NCBI GenBank assembly: GCA_034359265.1
Contig: CP136891.1
Span: 55,444,501 to 55,508,500, forward strand
Source: Canna indica
Taxonomy: Eukaryota > Streptophyta > Magnoliopsida > Zingiberales > Cannaceae
Direction of reading: 5' to 3'
DNA: 64,000 nt
The translations under genes were made by a program, and so were the position numbers. The number at the start of each line of letters is the position of its first letter. The stretch's first letter is position 1. Shown here in pieces: positions 1 to 11,439 of this stretch. The notes below the pieces were generated by a model. It had not been told where the DNA came from, ran no database searches, and saw nothing but the letters and a program-made list of their open reading frames with translations.

Positions 1-60
1 AACACTTATGCTTTTTGAAAAAATTCATGTTATGTTTGTCATCATCAAAAAGGGAGAGAT
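1..60 (+). mobile_element. 3' end of SIRE/Maximus-like copia internal region with polypurine tract
   Basis: The window opens in the last bases of an LTR retrotransposon. The purine run AAAAAGGGAGAGA lies directly before the TGTTGG start of the LTR at 61, the expected position of the polypurine tract that primes plus-strand DNA synthesis. The rest of the internal region lies outside the window. Confidence 0.65.
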
Positions 61-389
61 TGTTGGCTTAAGGGTTTCTCTTAAGCCTCGATCTTTATTT
101 TGATGATAACAAAGATGTATTTAATCCAAGTGTGAAGTTTTGAGTTCAGGTTGAGGTTGCGATAAGCATGCCAAGTTAGTTCAAATGAGACGAAAGAAAA
201 GATCGTCAAAGAAACAGAAGAAGAAAACGTCAAAGAAAGGCTTAGACATAAATCAAATAGATATCTTGTAATATACCCCTAGGACGATCTTATCCCAAGC
301 CTGATTGTATAGTTATCCAAGTTAGAACTTGGTAACTAAATCCACAAAAAAGGCATGTAAAAATTTTAAGGAAAAATCAGCCTCAGCCT

Positions 390-790
390 GAGTTCGGTCG
401 ACCGGTCAGTCGATCGAACAGGGCAGTATTCTACTAAGCAGCCTATTCGGTCGATCGATCGATCGACCGAATGAGAGAAAAAACTGGCAGTACCCATTCG
501 GTCTACCGAAGTTGGTGAAGGAATCTGCGCAAGGCTGCGTCGGTCGACTGGCCGGTCGATTGACTGAAGCAAAAAATTAGCAGAATGCTCACCGGTCGAC
601 CGATCGGTCAATCGGATTGAAGATCACAAGTCACGCGACCCTAGCTCCACTGATTCGGTCAACCGACTGGTCGACCGAATGTGGGATCAATAATTTTGTG
701 ACAAGACAAGTTGACCGAGCACTCACATAAGCCAGCGATCGCATTGGCGGTTGATCAGTTGGTCGATCGATGATCGACCGGCAAATCGAT
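390..790. repeat. Clustered CGGTCGA palindromic motifs in the LTR U3
   Basis: Roughly seven modules, each a short palindrome built from CGGTCGA/TCGACCG (for example ATTCGGTCGATCGATCGATC near 446), are spaced about 50-90 bp apart immediately upstream of the LTR TATA-like box. Equivalent clusters occur in the reverse LTR copies at 6297-6410 and 9417-9555. The position suggests promoter or enhancer binding sites; the function is inferred. Confidence 0.6.
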
Positions 791-845
791 CGAACGGCTT
801 CAACGACTATTTTTTCGCCCGTTAAACGTTCCGTTCGGGTGTGGG

Positions 846-856
846 GTTATAAATAC
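846..856 (+). promoter_or_regulatory. Putative LTR TATA box
   Basis: TTATAAATA sits within the palindrome GGGGTTATAAATACCCC, downstream of the CGGTCGA cluster and about 670 bp before the LTR end. This is a plausible U3/R core promoter for the retrotransposon. Confidence 0.5.
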
Positions 857-1520
857 CCCACACCTAACTTCTTTAAAGCTTCTTATAGAATTTATTGAAC
901 AATTAAAGAAGTGTTTTAAGCCTTTAAAAAGATTGAACTGCTGCGCGCCCTCTGCTTCCGTCGACAACTCATTTCGAGCGCTGCTTCCCTGCTTTCCTTA
1001 ACCTTGCTACAACTCAAAGAGTCATCCTCCCGCAAGTTGGAGCTTGAAGGCTTGGGAAAGGAGCATTGGTTCATTTTTACATTCTTAAACTCTTTCCTCT
1101 GTATTTGAAGTTTATTGTAAACTTGTTTTTCATTTGAGATAGCTACTAGGTGTGCTAGGAAACACTTAGGGAAAACTTTATAGGATTGTGTTTTGCCTAG
1201 GTGAATAGGATTGAGGGGTTCTCAGAGTGGTGAGAAGAGTGTCCTCATTGTATTCAAAGGGAAACACAAACTCTATAAAGTAGTAGTTAGAAATCCTTGG
1301 TGAGGAGCCAAGGTAGTGGAGTAGGCAGTTGGCCGAACCACTATAATTACTCTTGTCTGCATTGCTTACTTGCTTTTGTCATTGCTATTAATATTGGATA
1401 CATCTCTTGTTAAGAAACACTCGCACCTAAGAGAAGATAAAATTGAGCAAAAAGAAAAGAATTGAATAAGGGGACAGACACTATTCAACCCCCCCTTCTA
1501 GTGTCAGATTTCACACAACA

Positions 1521-2488
1521 GGGTCACCCTACTTCCCTAGGTGTAGAACCTATTAAGTATACCTTGTCTCTAGGTTAAATGTCACCACTAGGTACCGAGA
1601 CCATTCATGCTAGCTTGTTAGAACTTACCGACTATAAATGAGTACTCGACCTACCATTGTCAACGACACTTACCTAAATTAATCATAAGCCACAATTATC
1701 ACATGAGAGCCGGATGAAGGAGGATACATTCCATTAATTTATACCGATAAGGAACATGCAATATATACATAGCAACGATTGAATATAATCTTTGACAATT
1801 AATGAAACTTTTACTATGATTCATATACCATAACCATCTTATCCATGTATGCATTAGCAAGAACATTTACAAAACCATGAAAATATAGATCATTAGTTGC
1901 AACAATCCCTAAGATGAATCAACAATCATATAATATAATTTCAACATATCTATAAGCAAAATAGTATGAATCAAGATAAAATACCCGAAATCAAGCATAT
2001 TAATTCGAGCAGTCCACATCTTCCACCCTTGCCCTTGCTCAGCCGACTCAAGCAGGGTAACCCCCTGTTCGCCCGAGCCCTCAAATAAGGTGGCCATGGT
2101 TACGACGACTACGCAAACATCGAATGAAGAATCGACCATTTAACGAACATGGATCGTATCATGAGTTGCAAGACGAGCGAGGAAATTGGGGAAAATTTCG
2201 GCATGACATTTCCCCTTTTTCCTCGACTCGACCAGCCCATAAAAATGCAAAATAATCATGTTTTGAAAACATAAAATCGCAGGTGCACAGATCGTTTAAG
2301 TTCCAACTCGAGAGAACACGTCGATTGACAAAACAACTTGCGGAGAAACCCGATTTCAAGATCCATAGGGTCGGCCACCCGCTTCCCTTAACAATCATAG
2401 TAACCACTCACCTTGCTTAAGGAAGATGAAGGGTGGACATTGGCGATCTCGAACCTTCAGACGATGACACGATCTCCGGCGCCGACCA

Positions 2489-2526
<38 letters not shown>

Positions 2527-2726
2527 CTCGGGCTGTGTGCGGCTCCAAGATTAGCCGCACGGCTCATGATGAGGGATTTTATTCCCTCATCCACTAATGA
2601 CCCATTTGCCCCTCTAAATGACTTAGCCTCTACTCGACTCGATTCGAGTTTGATTCAGGCTCTGATTCTATCTGTATGCATGAGTCATTATCGACTAAAT
2701 GCGGAAGCAATAATAAAATAATTAAA
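1521..2726 (-). mobile_element. Probable gypsy LTR fragment, reverse orientation, with (CT)n tract
   Basis: No coding region was found. The segment holds a CT microsatellite at about 2492-2525 and a GGCTCCAAG...AGCCGCAC sequence close to those of the solo LTRs at 3330-3360 and 48175-48215, followed by ACTCGACTCGATTCGAG. It resembles the 5' part of the same long gypsy LTR family but is diverged, and both ends are unclear. Confidence 0.35.
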
Positions 2727-2957
2727 CACAAACAAAGGTAACAATGCTAACACAATAATTTATAGTGGTTCGGCCCCAATGCCTACTCCACTACCTAAGC
2801 ACCTCGCTTAGAATTTCCAAACTAGTTTAACTAGATTAATTAGTTTCCTTACAATGAGGACTTTACACCAGAAAGTCTCCGCTCTCAAACCGAAGACACT
2901 TCCACACCTAGAAGTATCCCACCTTTCTATCGAGAGCATTGTCCCATCTCAAACTAG
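2727..2957 (-). mobile_element. SIRE-like LTR fragment (reverse)
   Basis: The reverse complement matches the 3' half of the 61-1520 LTR family, including AGTGGTTCGGCC (near 2765) and CCTACTCCACTACC. The stretch 2815-2957 is repeated almost exactly at 5721-5865, so two partial LTRs flank the gypsy solo LTR between them. Confidence 0.6.
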
Positions 2958-5717
2958 ATATTAGTTCTAATTTCCATTTATTGTGGGTGTTTGCCAGCCT
3001 AGCAGACTAGTTCGAGGTCGAGCTGAGTCGACTCTTGGTCCGGTGCGAGCTTGCGAGCTCGGGTGAGTAGGAATTTGATTTTGTAGTTTCTTTCCTTGAT
3101 TGGATGAATTTATTTAAGTTTAATGCGATCAATTAATTATGTGATGTGTGGATGTGCATGTGGTTGTTGCTTGTAAATTGTCATGGGATTAGAATATGAT
3201 TAATTAAGCTTAGTTGGAATAGCGGGTTGAGAGGTTAGTGGGTTTGGATTGGGTTGAGACAGATGCGGGTAAATGAAGGTTAGGGTTGAAGATGAGGGGA
3301 AGGGATTATAAAATCCCCCCCCCCCTAGGGCTTGCGGCTGCCTATTGGAGCCGCACAAGCCGCGTAGAGAGAGGAGCCGCCCAGCCAAGCCGAGCTGCCC
3401 CTCTTCCACTTCCTTCGAGCCACCGCCCGCAAGCCAGCCGTCGAGCCTCTCTCCCTCCCCACTCTTCCTTTCTCTCTCTTCCCCTCTCCTTGGAGCCAAG
3501 CCGACGGCTTGTGTGTAGTTGGCGCCCCCTTGAATCTTGAAGCCGACGCCTCTTCTTCCTCTTCTTGGAGCCAGCGGCTTGAGGAGGAGCCGCCACCCCG
3601 TCTCTCTCTTGGTGGAGCCGAGCCGCCACCTCTTAGGGCGGATTCGGAGGCCGTCGATTGGGATTTTCCCTCTAAATTTCCTTCCTATTTAGGTGAGTGG
3701 TTTTACTCTCCTTCCGGATTTCTTCGAATTCTTGAAGGCTTGGTTGTTCTTATATATTTTCCGTTGATCTCTCAAGTTTTTGCCGTTCTTTTGATTGCCG
3801 TGTTTGAGGAGACCCTAAACCCTTCCCTATGGGGTTCGACAGCTCTAGGATGACCCTAGGGGTGTTCGGCCAAGGGTGGAGCAAGGGTGCCCTCAAGGTG
3901 TTCGATGAAATGCCCAAGTGAGGGATCTTAGTTATCTTGTAGTTTATGTCTTGAATTGCTTATTGAAATGAGTTCTTATATGTTCAAGCATGCTTTGTAT
4001 TTAATCTGTGATTTTTGAAAAAATCTTGTTTTTACAAAATATGGATCTTGATGTTGATGCCATGAAGGTTCTTGGAAGATGGGTTCTTGTTCTTGGTGTT
4101 TGTTCTTGTTTATGGTGTTGTTGGTGCTTGTTAGTCTTATTTAAAGATTGTGAAACTTGAGAGATTTATCTCAAGATTAGTATTCTGTTTTGATGATAAT
4201 TAATGATATAATTTTTATAAATTTCGGATTTATTTTCATGCTATGATGAAAATTTAATGTTGCTGGAATTTCATTTTGAGAATGATGAATATGTGCTATT
4301 TTTAAAATGCTTGTTGTGGTGTATGTATTTATATGAGCATAATCGTGTAATCTATCATTTTGACCAGAAAATATAGTTTAAAAATATAGGTCACACTCTG
4401 GAGACTAGTTTCGAGCATAACAGTAAGCTAAACAAAACCCTAATCTTGATGATCTAAATTTTAATTGCATAATTAAAATTAGGCAAAGGGGCAGCATGAT
4501 CTGTTATGACCTAGCAAGTAAAATTTATGCATGAAATAAAACCACACGAGTTATGACATTACGAGTCTAGGAGTTGGGGTCGGGTATTGGAGTGTTGAGA
4601 CGTTTTCCAATAAGGACACCCCTAAGACACCGTATGAGAGACTTGACTTAGGTCATGTTGCGCCATGTCTTTATGAATGGCGGAGAGGCTCGTAAGGAGC
4701 CGGATTGTGAGCTAGGCCCGGGATATTGAATGACTAATTCCCAATCTGTGGAACAAGTTCTGTTGAGCAAATCCCGACCGTTCTGGTTTGGCCTCGTGGG
4801 ATAAGTTTGGAGGGCCTACCTGATTATCCCCGAGGTGGTTTTAAGGAATAAGTTTGAAGCGTCTACCCGATTATTCCTATGATATCTTAAAGGGGTAAGT
4901 TCGGAGGGCCTACCCGATTACTCCTATGATATCTTAAAGGGGCAAGTTCGGATGAGCGAATCCCGATTGTCCCTACGCGTCTCGTGGAGCAAGTTTGGAG
5001 GGCCTTTCTGATTGCTCCCGAGTTTCTTTATGGTAGGATAAGTTCAGAGGGCCTTCCCGATTATCCTGGTATGTATTGTCGCCTTAGGGCATGGTAGGCT
5101 TAGGCTTGTTGATCTTCACCATTTGGGTGTTGGCTGCTTTCGAGCAGGTGGTGGCCAGATGGCCTGTTAGCTGGTCATTTCCTTGTGACCCTTTCCTGCT
5201 TGAGTCAAGAGTTTTGCTTTATGCATTATATTTGTGTTAGTTTTTCGTGGGGGTTGGTAGAACCGCTCACTGAGTTCTTTGAACTCACCCGTTGTCGTTG
5301 TTTTCTTTTGTGGAGCTTGATCGGTGAGGTAGGTTGGAGCACTTAGGGCAGCTGGAGGGTAGAGGAGCCACATGATCTCATAGCAGTCCTAGTTAGGGGT
5401 CGTAGTCGAGTCTGTAGTAGTTTGTCATGCACTTTTATTTTGGTATTTTAGAGTTGTAGTCCCGTGGGGACATTCATGTTTTTATTCAGATTTTATTTAA
5501 ATATCAGTATTGATAATCTTTGATTCATGTTATTCCGCACTCGTGCTTTTGATAAAAACTATATTGTTTAATAAAATCTATTTCTGTTTCTCTTTATAAA
5601 TAAAATCGTTGTTTCTTTCTGCTATCTTTTGTGAGTTGGCATGTGCATGAGTTAGGCTACGGGGTATAGGCACGTATACCCTGGCCGGTCATGTGACCCT
5701 GAGTTTGAGGCATGACA
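2958..5717 (+). mobile_element. Tekay/Del-like gypsy solo LTR, copy 1
   Basis: This long non-coding block is homologous to the reverse-oriented element at 46244-48551. Shared landmarks are TTTGCCAGCCTAGC (about 2990), GAGCTCGGGTGAGTAGG (about 3057), a promoter-like TATAAAATCCCC at 3309, a degenerate repeat array at 4740-5075, and GGCACGTATACCCTGGCCGG (about 5670) near the end CATGACA. The reverse complement of that end is the TGTCACGCC-type terminus of many chromovirus LTRs. No gag or pol is present, so it is a solo or truncated LTR. The left terminus is not clean. Frames between 3200 and 3850 are GC-rich LTR sequence and not genes. Confidence 0.6.
4740..5075 (+). repeat. Degenerate 50-60 bp tandem array inside the gypsy LTR
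   Basis: Five to six units share the core AAGTTCGGAGGGCCTACCCG followed by ATTATTCC or ATTACTCC. The same array occurs in reverse complement at 46911-47225 in the second LTR copy, so it is an ancestral part of this LTR family. Confidence 0.65.
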
Positions 5718-7081
5718 ACTTAGGATTTCCAAACTAGTTTAACTAGATTAATTAGTTTCCTTACAATGAGAGCTTTACACTAGAAAGTCTTTGTTCTCAA
5801 ACCGAAGGCACTTCCACACTTGGAAGTATCCCGTCTTCCTACCGAGAGCACTCTCCCACCTCAACCTATGGACAACTCAACTAATTCTAGCAAACTAAGT
5901 TTACAATGGTGGATTTAAGCCTTAACACCAAGGCAACCACCAACTCAATCAACCTAGCACTCTAGGTTTACACACTTGATAAATACAATGAAATAACCAA
6001 TAAAATACACAACTTAATGGAACAATAAATCAAACAACAAATACTTAGCTCCAAAAGAAACTCTCTAGTCCTCTTGATGCCTCAAATTGATGAATCGATG
6101 AAGCTTGAAGGCTATGTCAAGGAGATGAGAGATCAAACTAGGGTTTCACCAAAGAGTGGCTCAATGAGGCTTAATGATCATAAAAATATGGCTCTAGGAA
6201 TGTTAGATAAAGGGTGGAAGGCTTGCTAAGGCTTCTATTTATAAGCCTTGAGGAGTTGGCATGAAACAACCAACTCAACAGTTGGAAAACTAGCCGTTTC
6301 TGTCGTCCGGTCACAGGTCCTGTCGATCATCGGTCGACCAACCGAGCGACCGAATGACTTCTGCCCATTTCGGGCACCATTCAGTGGACCGACCGATCGA
6401 CCGAAACTGGAAAATCAAGGTAGTTTTGCTATTTTTTTCTGCTCGTTTGTTCATTTCTAGGTTTCGTCTTCGCTAAGTTAATAACTATAAAACATAAAGG
6501 TTATATAAGAATTACCCTCCATTTAGATTCAATAAAAATATTTTAAAAATTAAAATCCTTAAGAATCAAAATCTAACTTTTGGGGTCTAGTACAAATTTC
6601 TGAAAAACAAAAATTTTCTAATCTTCCGGGTCAAATATGGGTAGACTAAAGGCTTCCAAAAAATCCTTAAAAATATCTCGTTATCTAGTTTTTATCCAAG
6701 GAATAATTACAGGCATTTTTGGGTCCAATAAAATGTCTAGGTCATATAGCCCTCCAAGGAGCTCCCTAGGGTTAGTGAATTTCAGAGCCATTTTTTATTT
6801 TCCGATTTTTTGTGTTTTGGGGTTCGGATTTGGTTTTGGGTTTTTATGCATCATCATGAGGATTTACAACACATGCTAAACACTCTAGACCTAAACTTTA
6901 ACTTCCAGAAGAATCCCGAGTGCCAACGAGCATCCTTGCCGATTTCTCTATTTTTTCCGATCGTGGACGTCGTGCGCTAACCGACTTGGAACCTGAAAGT
7001 ATTTCTCAATGAACCATTAGTTCTGTGTTTGTTATCATCAAAACCGAGATTAAGACCAAGGTAGAAATCCTTAGGCCAACA
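5718..7081 (-). mobile_element. SIRE-like copia LTR (reverse, 5'-end intact)
   Basis: Read on the minus strand this starts TGTTGGCCTAAGGATTTC at 7081 and contains TTTTGATGATAACAAA, matching the LTR at 61. It keeps a CGGTCGA cluster (6297-6410) and a GGGTTTCACC/CTCAATGAGGCTTA block shared with the reverse LTR at 9150-10246. The 3' side stops at 5718 against the gypsy LTR. No coding content was seen. Confidence 0.65.
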
Positions 7082-7281
7082 TTGGGGACTACCACAATAA
7101 ATAATTGTGTTTGCATTGCTTCTACTTGTGTTTACTTAATTATCGTATTTATTTTGCTTCTGCTTGCTACTCAATTTGTAATTCGCCTAAGTAATAAAAG
7201 AAATGTTTAAAACCGGAATTAGGCTAAAGTTTAGTAAACACACTATTCACCCCCCCTCTAGTGTAGGTCATTTCACCAACA
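7082..7281 (+). mobile_element. SIRE-like copia LTR 3' fragment (forward)
   Basis: It ends CCCCCCTCTAGTGTAGGTCA then CCAACA, the same 3' terminus as the LTR ending at 1520, and contains TTTGCATTGCTT as in that LTR. It abuts the 5' terminus of an LTR in opposite orientation at 7081, giving an inverted LTR junction. Confidence 0.6.
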
Positions 7282-7650
7282 ACTCAGTTGTAAGACAGTT
7301 ATAACTGCTCCTGTAAACTGTGGATTTCAGGATAGGGTTGTTGTTGCAATGATGGCTTTTGGTTGCTGAAATTAATGATGATTGATGATTTGCTTTTATT
7401 ATCTCTCTAATATTTTAATCATCTTTAATTATCTGTTTATTGCATGTTCATTTCTGGAATATGGATATGGTCTTCATTAAATGAACTAGGCATTACTTCT
7501 CGAGCTTTAAGATTGATGCTTTATGGGGATTCATGGTTGCCTTTCGGTTTGAACTGATGATGTTATGATCATTGATTAAATAAGCATTTAGTCAGATTGA
7601 TTGATTTTCACATATTTATTCTGAAATAGAAGATTTGATTTTCTCAAGTC
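7282..7650. other. AT-rich spacer, nothing recognised
   Basis: I see no coding frame, repeat or terminal motif between the LTR end and the start of the decayed CACTA sequence at about 7650. Confidence 0.5.
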
Positions 7651-9045
7651 GTTGATAAGTTACCAACGGCGGAGCCCCAACGGCCCACTTGGTGTTGCTA
7701 ATATTGTTATCAGCCATGGCTCCGAAATGGCCCACTCACTATTGCAGATATTAATATCAATGACGGCTGCGCAGTCGAGGTAATGCCATTGGTGAAAGGC
7801 TGTTGCTAAATTGTTGTTGTAGGTAGCAACGACTTTCAAGTTGCAGCCCAGAAATTATGATAGGTTTTCAGCGACGGCTTTCAAACAGACGATCGTGGGA
7901 AAGCCGTCGTTGATTATGTTAACCTATAACTGAAAAGTTTAAAATTTAAAATTTCCAATGATATATTTATAGCCTGATATATAACTTACACACCCATACA
8001 CACGTCCATTCACATACACATACAAACACATACACATCACAGATACACCTAGATATACATCAAAGCAATTATATTTATAATTATAATTATCCATAATCGT
8101 ATAAAAACTATCGTATCAACACGATACGAATCAAAATTATAATATCAACACAATACGATCAAAACTATCGTAAGAGAAGTATATTTCAGAACATCCAAAA
8201 CTATCATAAGTCAACAGTATCAAAACTATCGTACGTCATGCATAACAAAACATCCAAGTCATAACAAGTCAAGTCAAGTCCAGTCATAAACAAAATAAAG
8301 TCTCACTATGGCGATGGCTAATGATCGGGATCATGCGGCGGGGTTTGCAGTGCTTGAGTGTAGACTAACGTGGACTAGGTCGAGGATGATGGATCTGGTG
8401 TCGAAGGCATGCCAATGGTATGAGCTGAGATATTACGTAACATGGCATGCATCTCCACCTTCATCTGACTCTGACGCTCCATCATCTCACTCTGACGCGC
8501 GATCGTCTCCTCCAATGTTGTTATCCGGCTCTGATCCTGAGCCCGGGAGGTGGAGGGCCGCTCACCGACGACCAGAGGGGTTGGTGCCCCAAGTGGCCCG
8601 AGCACGGCTCGTGCATGACCATTATTTGAAAAGCCATATACACGGTCGAATGGATCATTCAAAGGTTGTATGTCATATAAAAGATCATCTACTTCGTTTA
8701 CACGAACATATAACCCCTGAACAGATCTAAGGTTTTGTAAAATCATATCCGACTCGTCGATGTGCATGTGAAACGTATCAACTCGTTAGATGGATGATTA
8801 TTTTCTAAATTTATGGATGTCGTCGCGAGTCCACGACGGCGCGAGTACACGGTGAACGCCGGCGTGAGTCCTTAGGTTTTGGCCCCAACGTCGGCGCCAG
8901 CGTCCGCAATGGTTTAATTTTACCGACTCGAGTATTAATTGGACTAATAATAATTGAATTAACACTAAATAATACTCTAGCTGGCCGAAAAAAAAATAGC
9001 AAACTAGATTTGCTTTCCATAAATATGCCATAAACCCACCCTGTC
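7650..9045 (-). mobile_element. Decayed CACTA deletion derivative of the CACTA-2 family (CACTA-4)
   Basis: Subterminal repeats such as AGCAACGACTTTCAAG, CCGTCGTTGAT and CGTGGGAAAGCCGTCG at 7650-7920 match the right end of CACTA-2 (50390-50470). Next come CA-rich DNA (7980-8060) and the last TnpA exon on the minus strand (about 8305-8640). At about 8645 this is joined directly to the leader upstream of TNP2 (AAAGATCATCTACTTCGTTT, matching 56048 onward) and then a short GCGAGTCC repeat. All of TNP2 and the front of TnpA are deleted. Neither terminal inverted repeat is recognisable, so the element is dead and its limits approximate. Confidence 0.65.
8305..8640 (-). pseudogene. TnpA C-terminal exon relic (CACTA-4)
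   Basis: The minus-strand frame matches the last exon of CACTA-2 TnpA, with GHARAVLGPLGAPTP followed by a coiled-coil-like stretch of TLEETIARQSEMMERQSQ. It runs at its N-terminal side into an unrelated frame derived from the TNP2 leader, the scar of an internal deletion. TnpA of En/Spm elements binds subterminal repeats and helps transposition; this fragment has no promoter or start and is a relic. Confidence 0.6.
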
Positions 9046-9149
9046 TTCACATAGAATTAACCACATGAGCAATAGAATCACTAAAATCATACTTCTTAAA
9101 TTCAAACATACCTAAAATTACTTAAAAATAAGTAGAATGGCGATTAATG

Positions 9150-10246
9150 AACTAGTAATAACCCTATTTCATGTGGTTATTAGCCTTTGATGGTGAATCA
9201 ATAAAGTCAAGGCTTGCTCAGAGAGGTGAGAGATCAAATCTAGGGTTTCCATAAGAATGGACTCAATGAGGCTTAGGATTGATCAGAAGATGTCCCAAGA
9301 AGGTTAAGAATGATCAGTAACATGTAAGGATGGCCGGGGTCTCCAATATATAGATGAGCACAAAGAGACCCGGATGAAAACACAACTCAACGACTCTAAA
9401 AATAGTCGTTAATGTTTCGCCGGTCGACCTGTCAGTCGCGGGTTCGATTGATCAACCATTCGACCGATGGTCGATCGAATGGTTACTGGATGTTTATAGA
9501 AACCTTTGGTCGAAGTCCAGTCGACCCTTCGGTCGATCGAACCATCGACTGAAACTGCACTAAATATAGTTTCAGCAAGGTTCTTAACTTTTAAACCTTA
9601 TTTACATTTATTAACTTTAAGTTATTAAAATTATTGACTTTAAAACATAAATATTAAATAAGGATTACCCCTCATTGGGATTTAATAAAAATATCTAGAA
9701 AATTAAAATCCTTAAGAATCAAAATCTAACTTTTGGGATCTAGTACAAATTTGTGAAAACCAAAATTTTATAATATCACGGGTCAAATATAAATAGGTTA
9801 AAGGTTTTCAAAAATTCCATGAAAATAGGTCTTTAACTTGTTTATACCTAAGGAATAATTATTGGGAATTTTGATGTCAAGAAAATGTCTAAGTCGTATA
9901 GTCCTCCAAAGAGATCCCGAGACTTAAAGAATTTTTGGGCCGTTTTTATGTTTTTTCTGGTTTTCAAGTTTTCAGGATTCGAGTTTCGGTTTTTGAGTTC
10001 TTATACATCAAATAGATGATATACATATAATCTAGACACTCTAGACCTAGACTAAAATTCTCAATGAATCCTGAGCGTCGATGAGCCTCCTTGCCAATTC
10101 CTCATATTTCTCTAATTTTTTCGATTGGAGACGTCTTGCGCTACTCGACTTAGAACCTGAAAATATTTCTCCATGAAACCATTAGTTCCCTGTTTGTTAT
10201 GATCAAAATTGATATTAAGACCAAGGTTAAAAATCTTAGGCCAACA
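9150..10246 (-). mobile_element. SIRE-like copia LTR (reverse, 3'-truncated)
   Basis: The plus-strand right end GGCCAACA at 10246 is the reverse complement of the TGTTGGCC LTR start, and the block parallels 6060-7081 almost throughout (CTCAATGAGGCTTA, a CGGTCGA cluster at 9417-9555, AGACACTCTAGACCTAGACT). The 3' side is lost near 9150. No coding content was found. Confidence 0.65.
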
Positions 10247-11434
10247 AACTGAGCATTCAACCGGCCGACACCTCGGCCGAAGTCCAAGCAATCGAACAAA
10301 GTACCGATAGGAGGACCTCGTACATAATCTACCTCAGGCAAGTGGAGATACTGGAGCACACCTCTAATCCAAATAAGTTTAGAAGAATGGTGAGCTACTA
10401 CACCCTTCTCGATGACCAACTCTACAAAAGAGGATACTCCCGACCGTTGCTCGAATGCATCAGCGACCATAGACAAACACAGTGGTGGCAAAGGTGAATG
10501 ATGAAATCTGCAGCAATCACATTGGATGAAGATCATTGGTAGTTAAGATCCTCTGGACCGAATACTTCTGACCAACTATGAAAGCCGACTGTAGTTTATA
10601 CGTCAAAAGGTGCGACAAGTGCTAGAGATTCTCCAAAGTCTCACAAAAGCATCCCGAGTCGTTGCATTGCTCTGAAGCCAGTTGATTGTTTCACTGGTGC
10701 GGCATCGACCACCTTTGTCCATACCCCCAAGCACCATGACAAACCAAATATTTGATAGTAGCGATCGACTAATTCACCAAATGGATAGAGGCCAAACCCC
10801 AACCCTCGATTGCGACCGAGAAGGTCATGAAGTTTGTATGGAAAAATAATATCATCTGTAGGTATATATAACATACACCGCGAACTTGTCAGCGAGAACA
10901 ACACGCAGTTCCAAGGATAGACGATTTTCAAGAATTTTGCTCGGATCTCAACGTCCAACAACTCTTATCCTCAATAGAGCACCCACAAACCAATGGTTTG
11001 GCCAAAGCAGCCAACAAGGTCATCCTTGTAGGACTCAAAAAGAAGCTTGACCAATAAGGATGATTGATGAGTCGAGCAAGGTAGGAGCTGTCACTATTGT
11101 CTAGCAACGCGCCTGTCATGGGAAAGTAGAGGTTCCTTCGTTGCATAGCTATAAAAAATATGGAAAAATATCATCTGTAGGTATGACATACACCGCAAGC
11201 TTGACTGCGACAATAACAATAGTTCAAGGATAGATGGTTTCGAGAATTCTGCTCGAACCTCAACATCCAACATCTCTTCTCCTTAGTAGAGCACACACAA
11301 ACCAATGGTCTGGTCGAAGCAGCCAACAAGGTCATCGTTGTAGGATACAACGAAGGAACCTTTACGATCTCGTGATAGGCACGCTGCCAGACAATAGCGA
11401 CAGCTCCTACCCTGCTTGGCGCATCAATCATCCT
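10247..11434 (+). pseudogene. Ty3/gypsy pol remnant (RNase H end and integrase), rearranged
   Basis: Plus-strand frames, broken by stops and frameshifts, resemble the zinc-binding front of a gypsy integrase around 10560-10620 (KADCSLYVKRCDKC) and the core DDE domain around 10900-11030 (EFCSDLNVQQLLSSIEHPQT then NGLAKAANKVILVGLKKKLD). The HPQTNG segment normally holds the catalytic Glu shortly after it. The stretch 10850-11040 is repeated directly at 11160-11345, and 11047-11146 is the inverted copy of 11348-11434. The family looks Tat/Retand-like from the HPQTNG region and the tandem-repeat tail; the finer assignment is tentative. Confidence 0.6.
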
Positions 11435-11439
11435 TGACC

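Larger units (their letters stand above)
61..1520 (+). mobile_element. SIRE/Maximus-like Ty1/copia LTR (3' LTR)
   Basis: This 1460-bp segment begins TGTTGGCTTAAGG and ends ACACAACA, so it has matching TG...CA termini after a polypurine tract. The start, which includes TTTTGATGATAACAAA, and the end, with CCCCCCTTCTAGTGT, recur in other copies here (end of reverse copies at 7081 and 10246, start at 37092, forward end at 7281). It encodes nothing. Short open frames inside it are products of the CGGTCGA repeats and not genes. The U3 half (about 390-790) is packed with CGGTCGA palindromes and a TATA-like box follows at 847. The family assignment rests on LTR length and terminal sequence only, because no pol gene is in view. 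Confidence 0.75.

Noticed and set aside
366..611. Arg/Asp/Ser-rich 81-residue frame (RSIDRPVDRRS)
   Set aside because: Encoded by CGGTCGA palindromes in an LTR promoter region; not a gene.
390..790. CRISPR-like array of short palindromic repeats
   Set aside because: The genome is a plant, the repeats are irregular in length and spacing, they lie in an LTR and no cas genes exist.
3200..3853. Overlapping GC-rich frames of 84-114 residues on both strands
   Set aside because: They fall within a long gypsy solo LTR with a homologous copy at 46244-48551 and lack conservation as protein.
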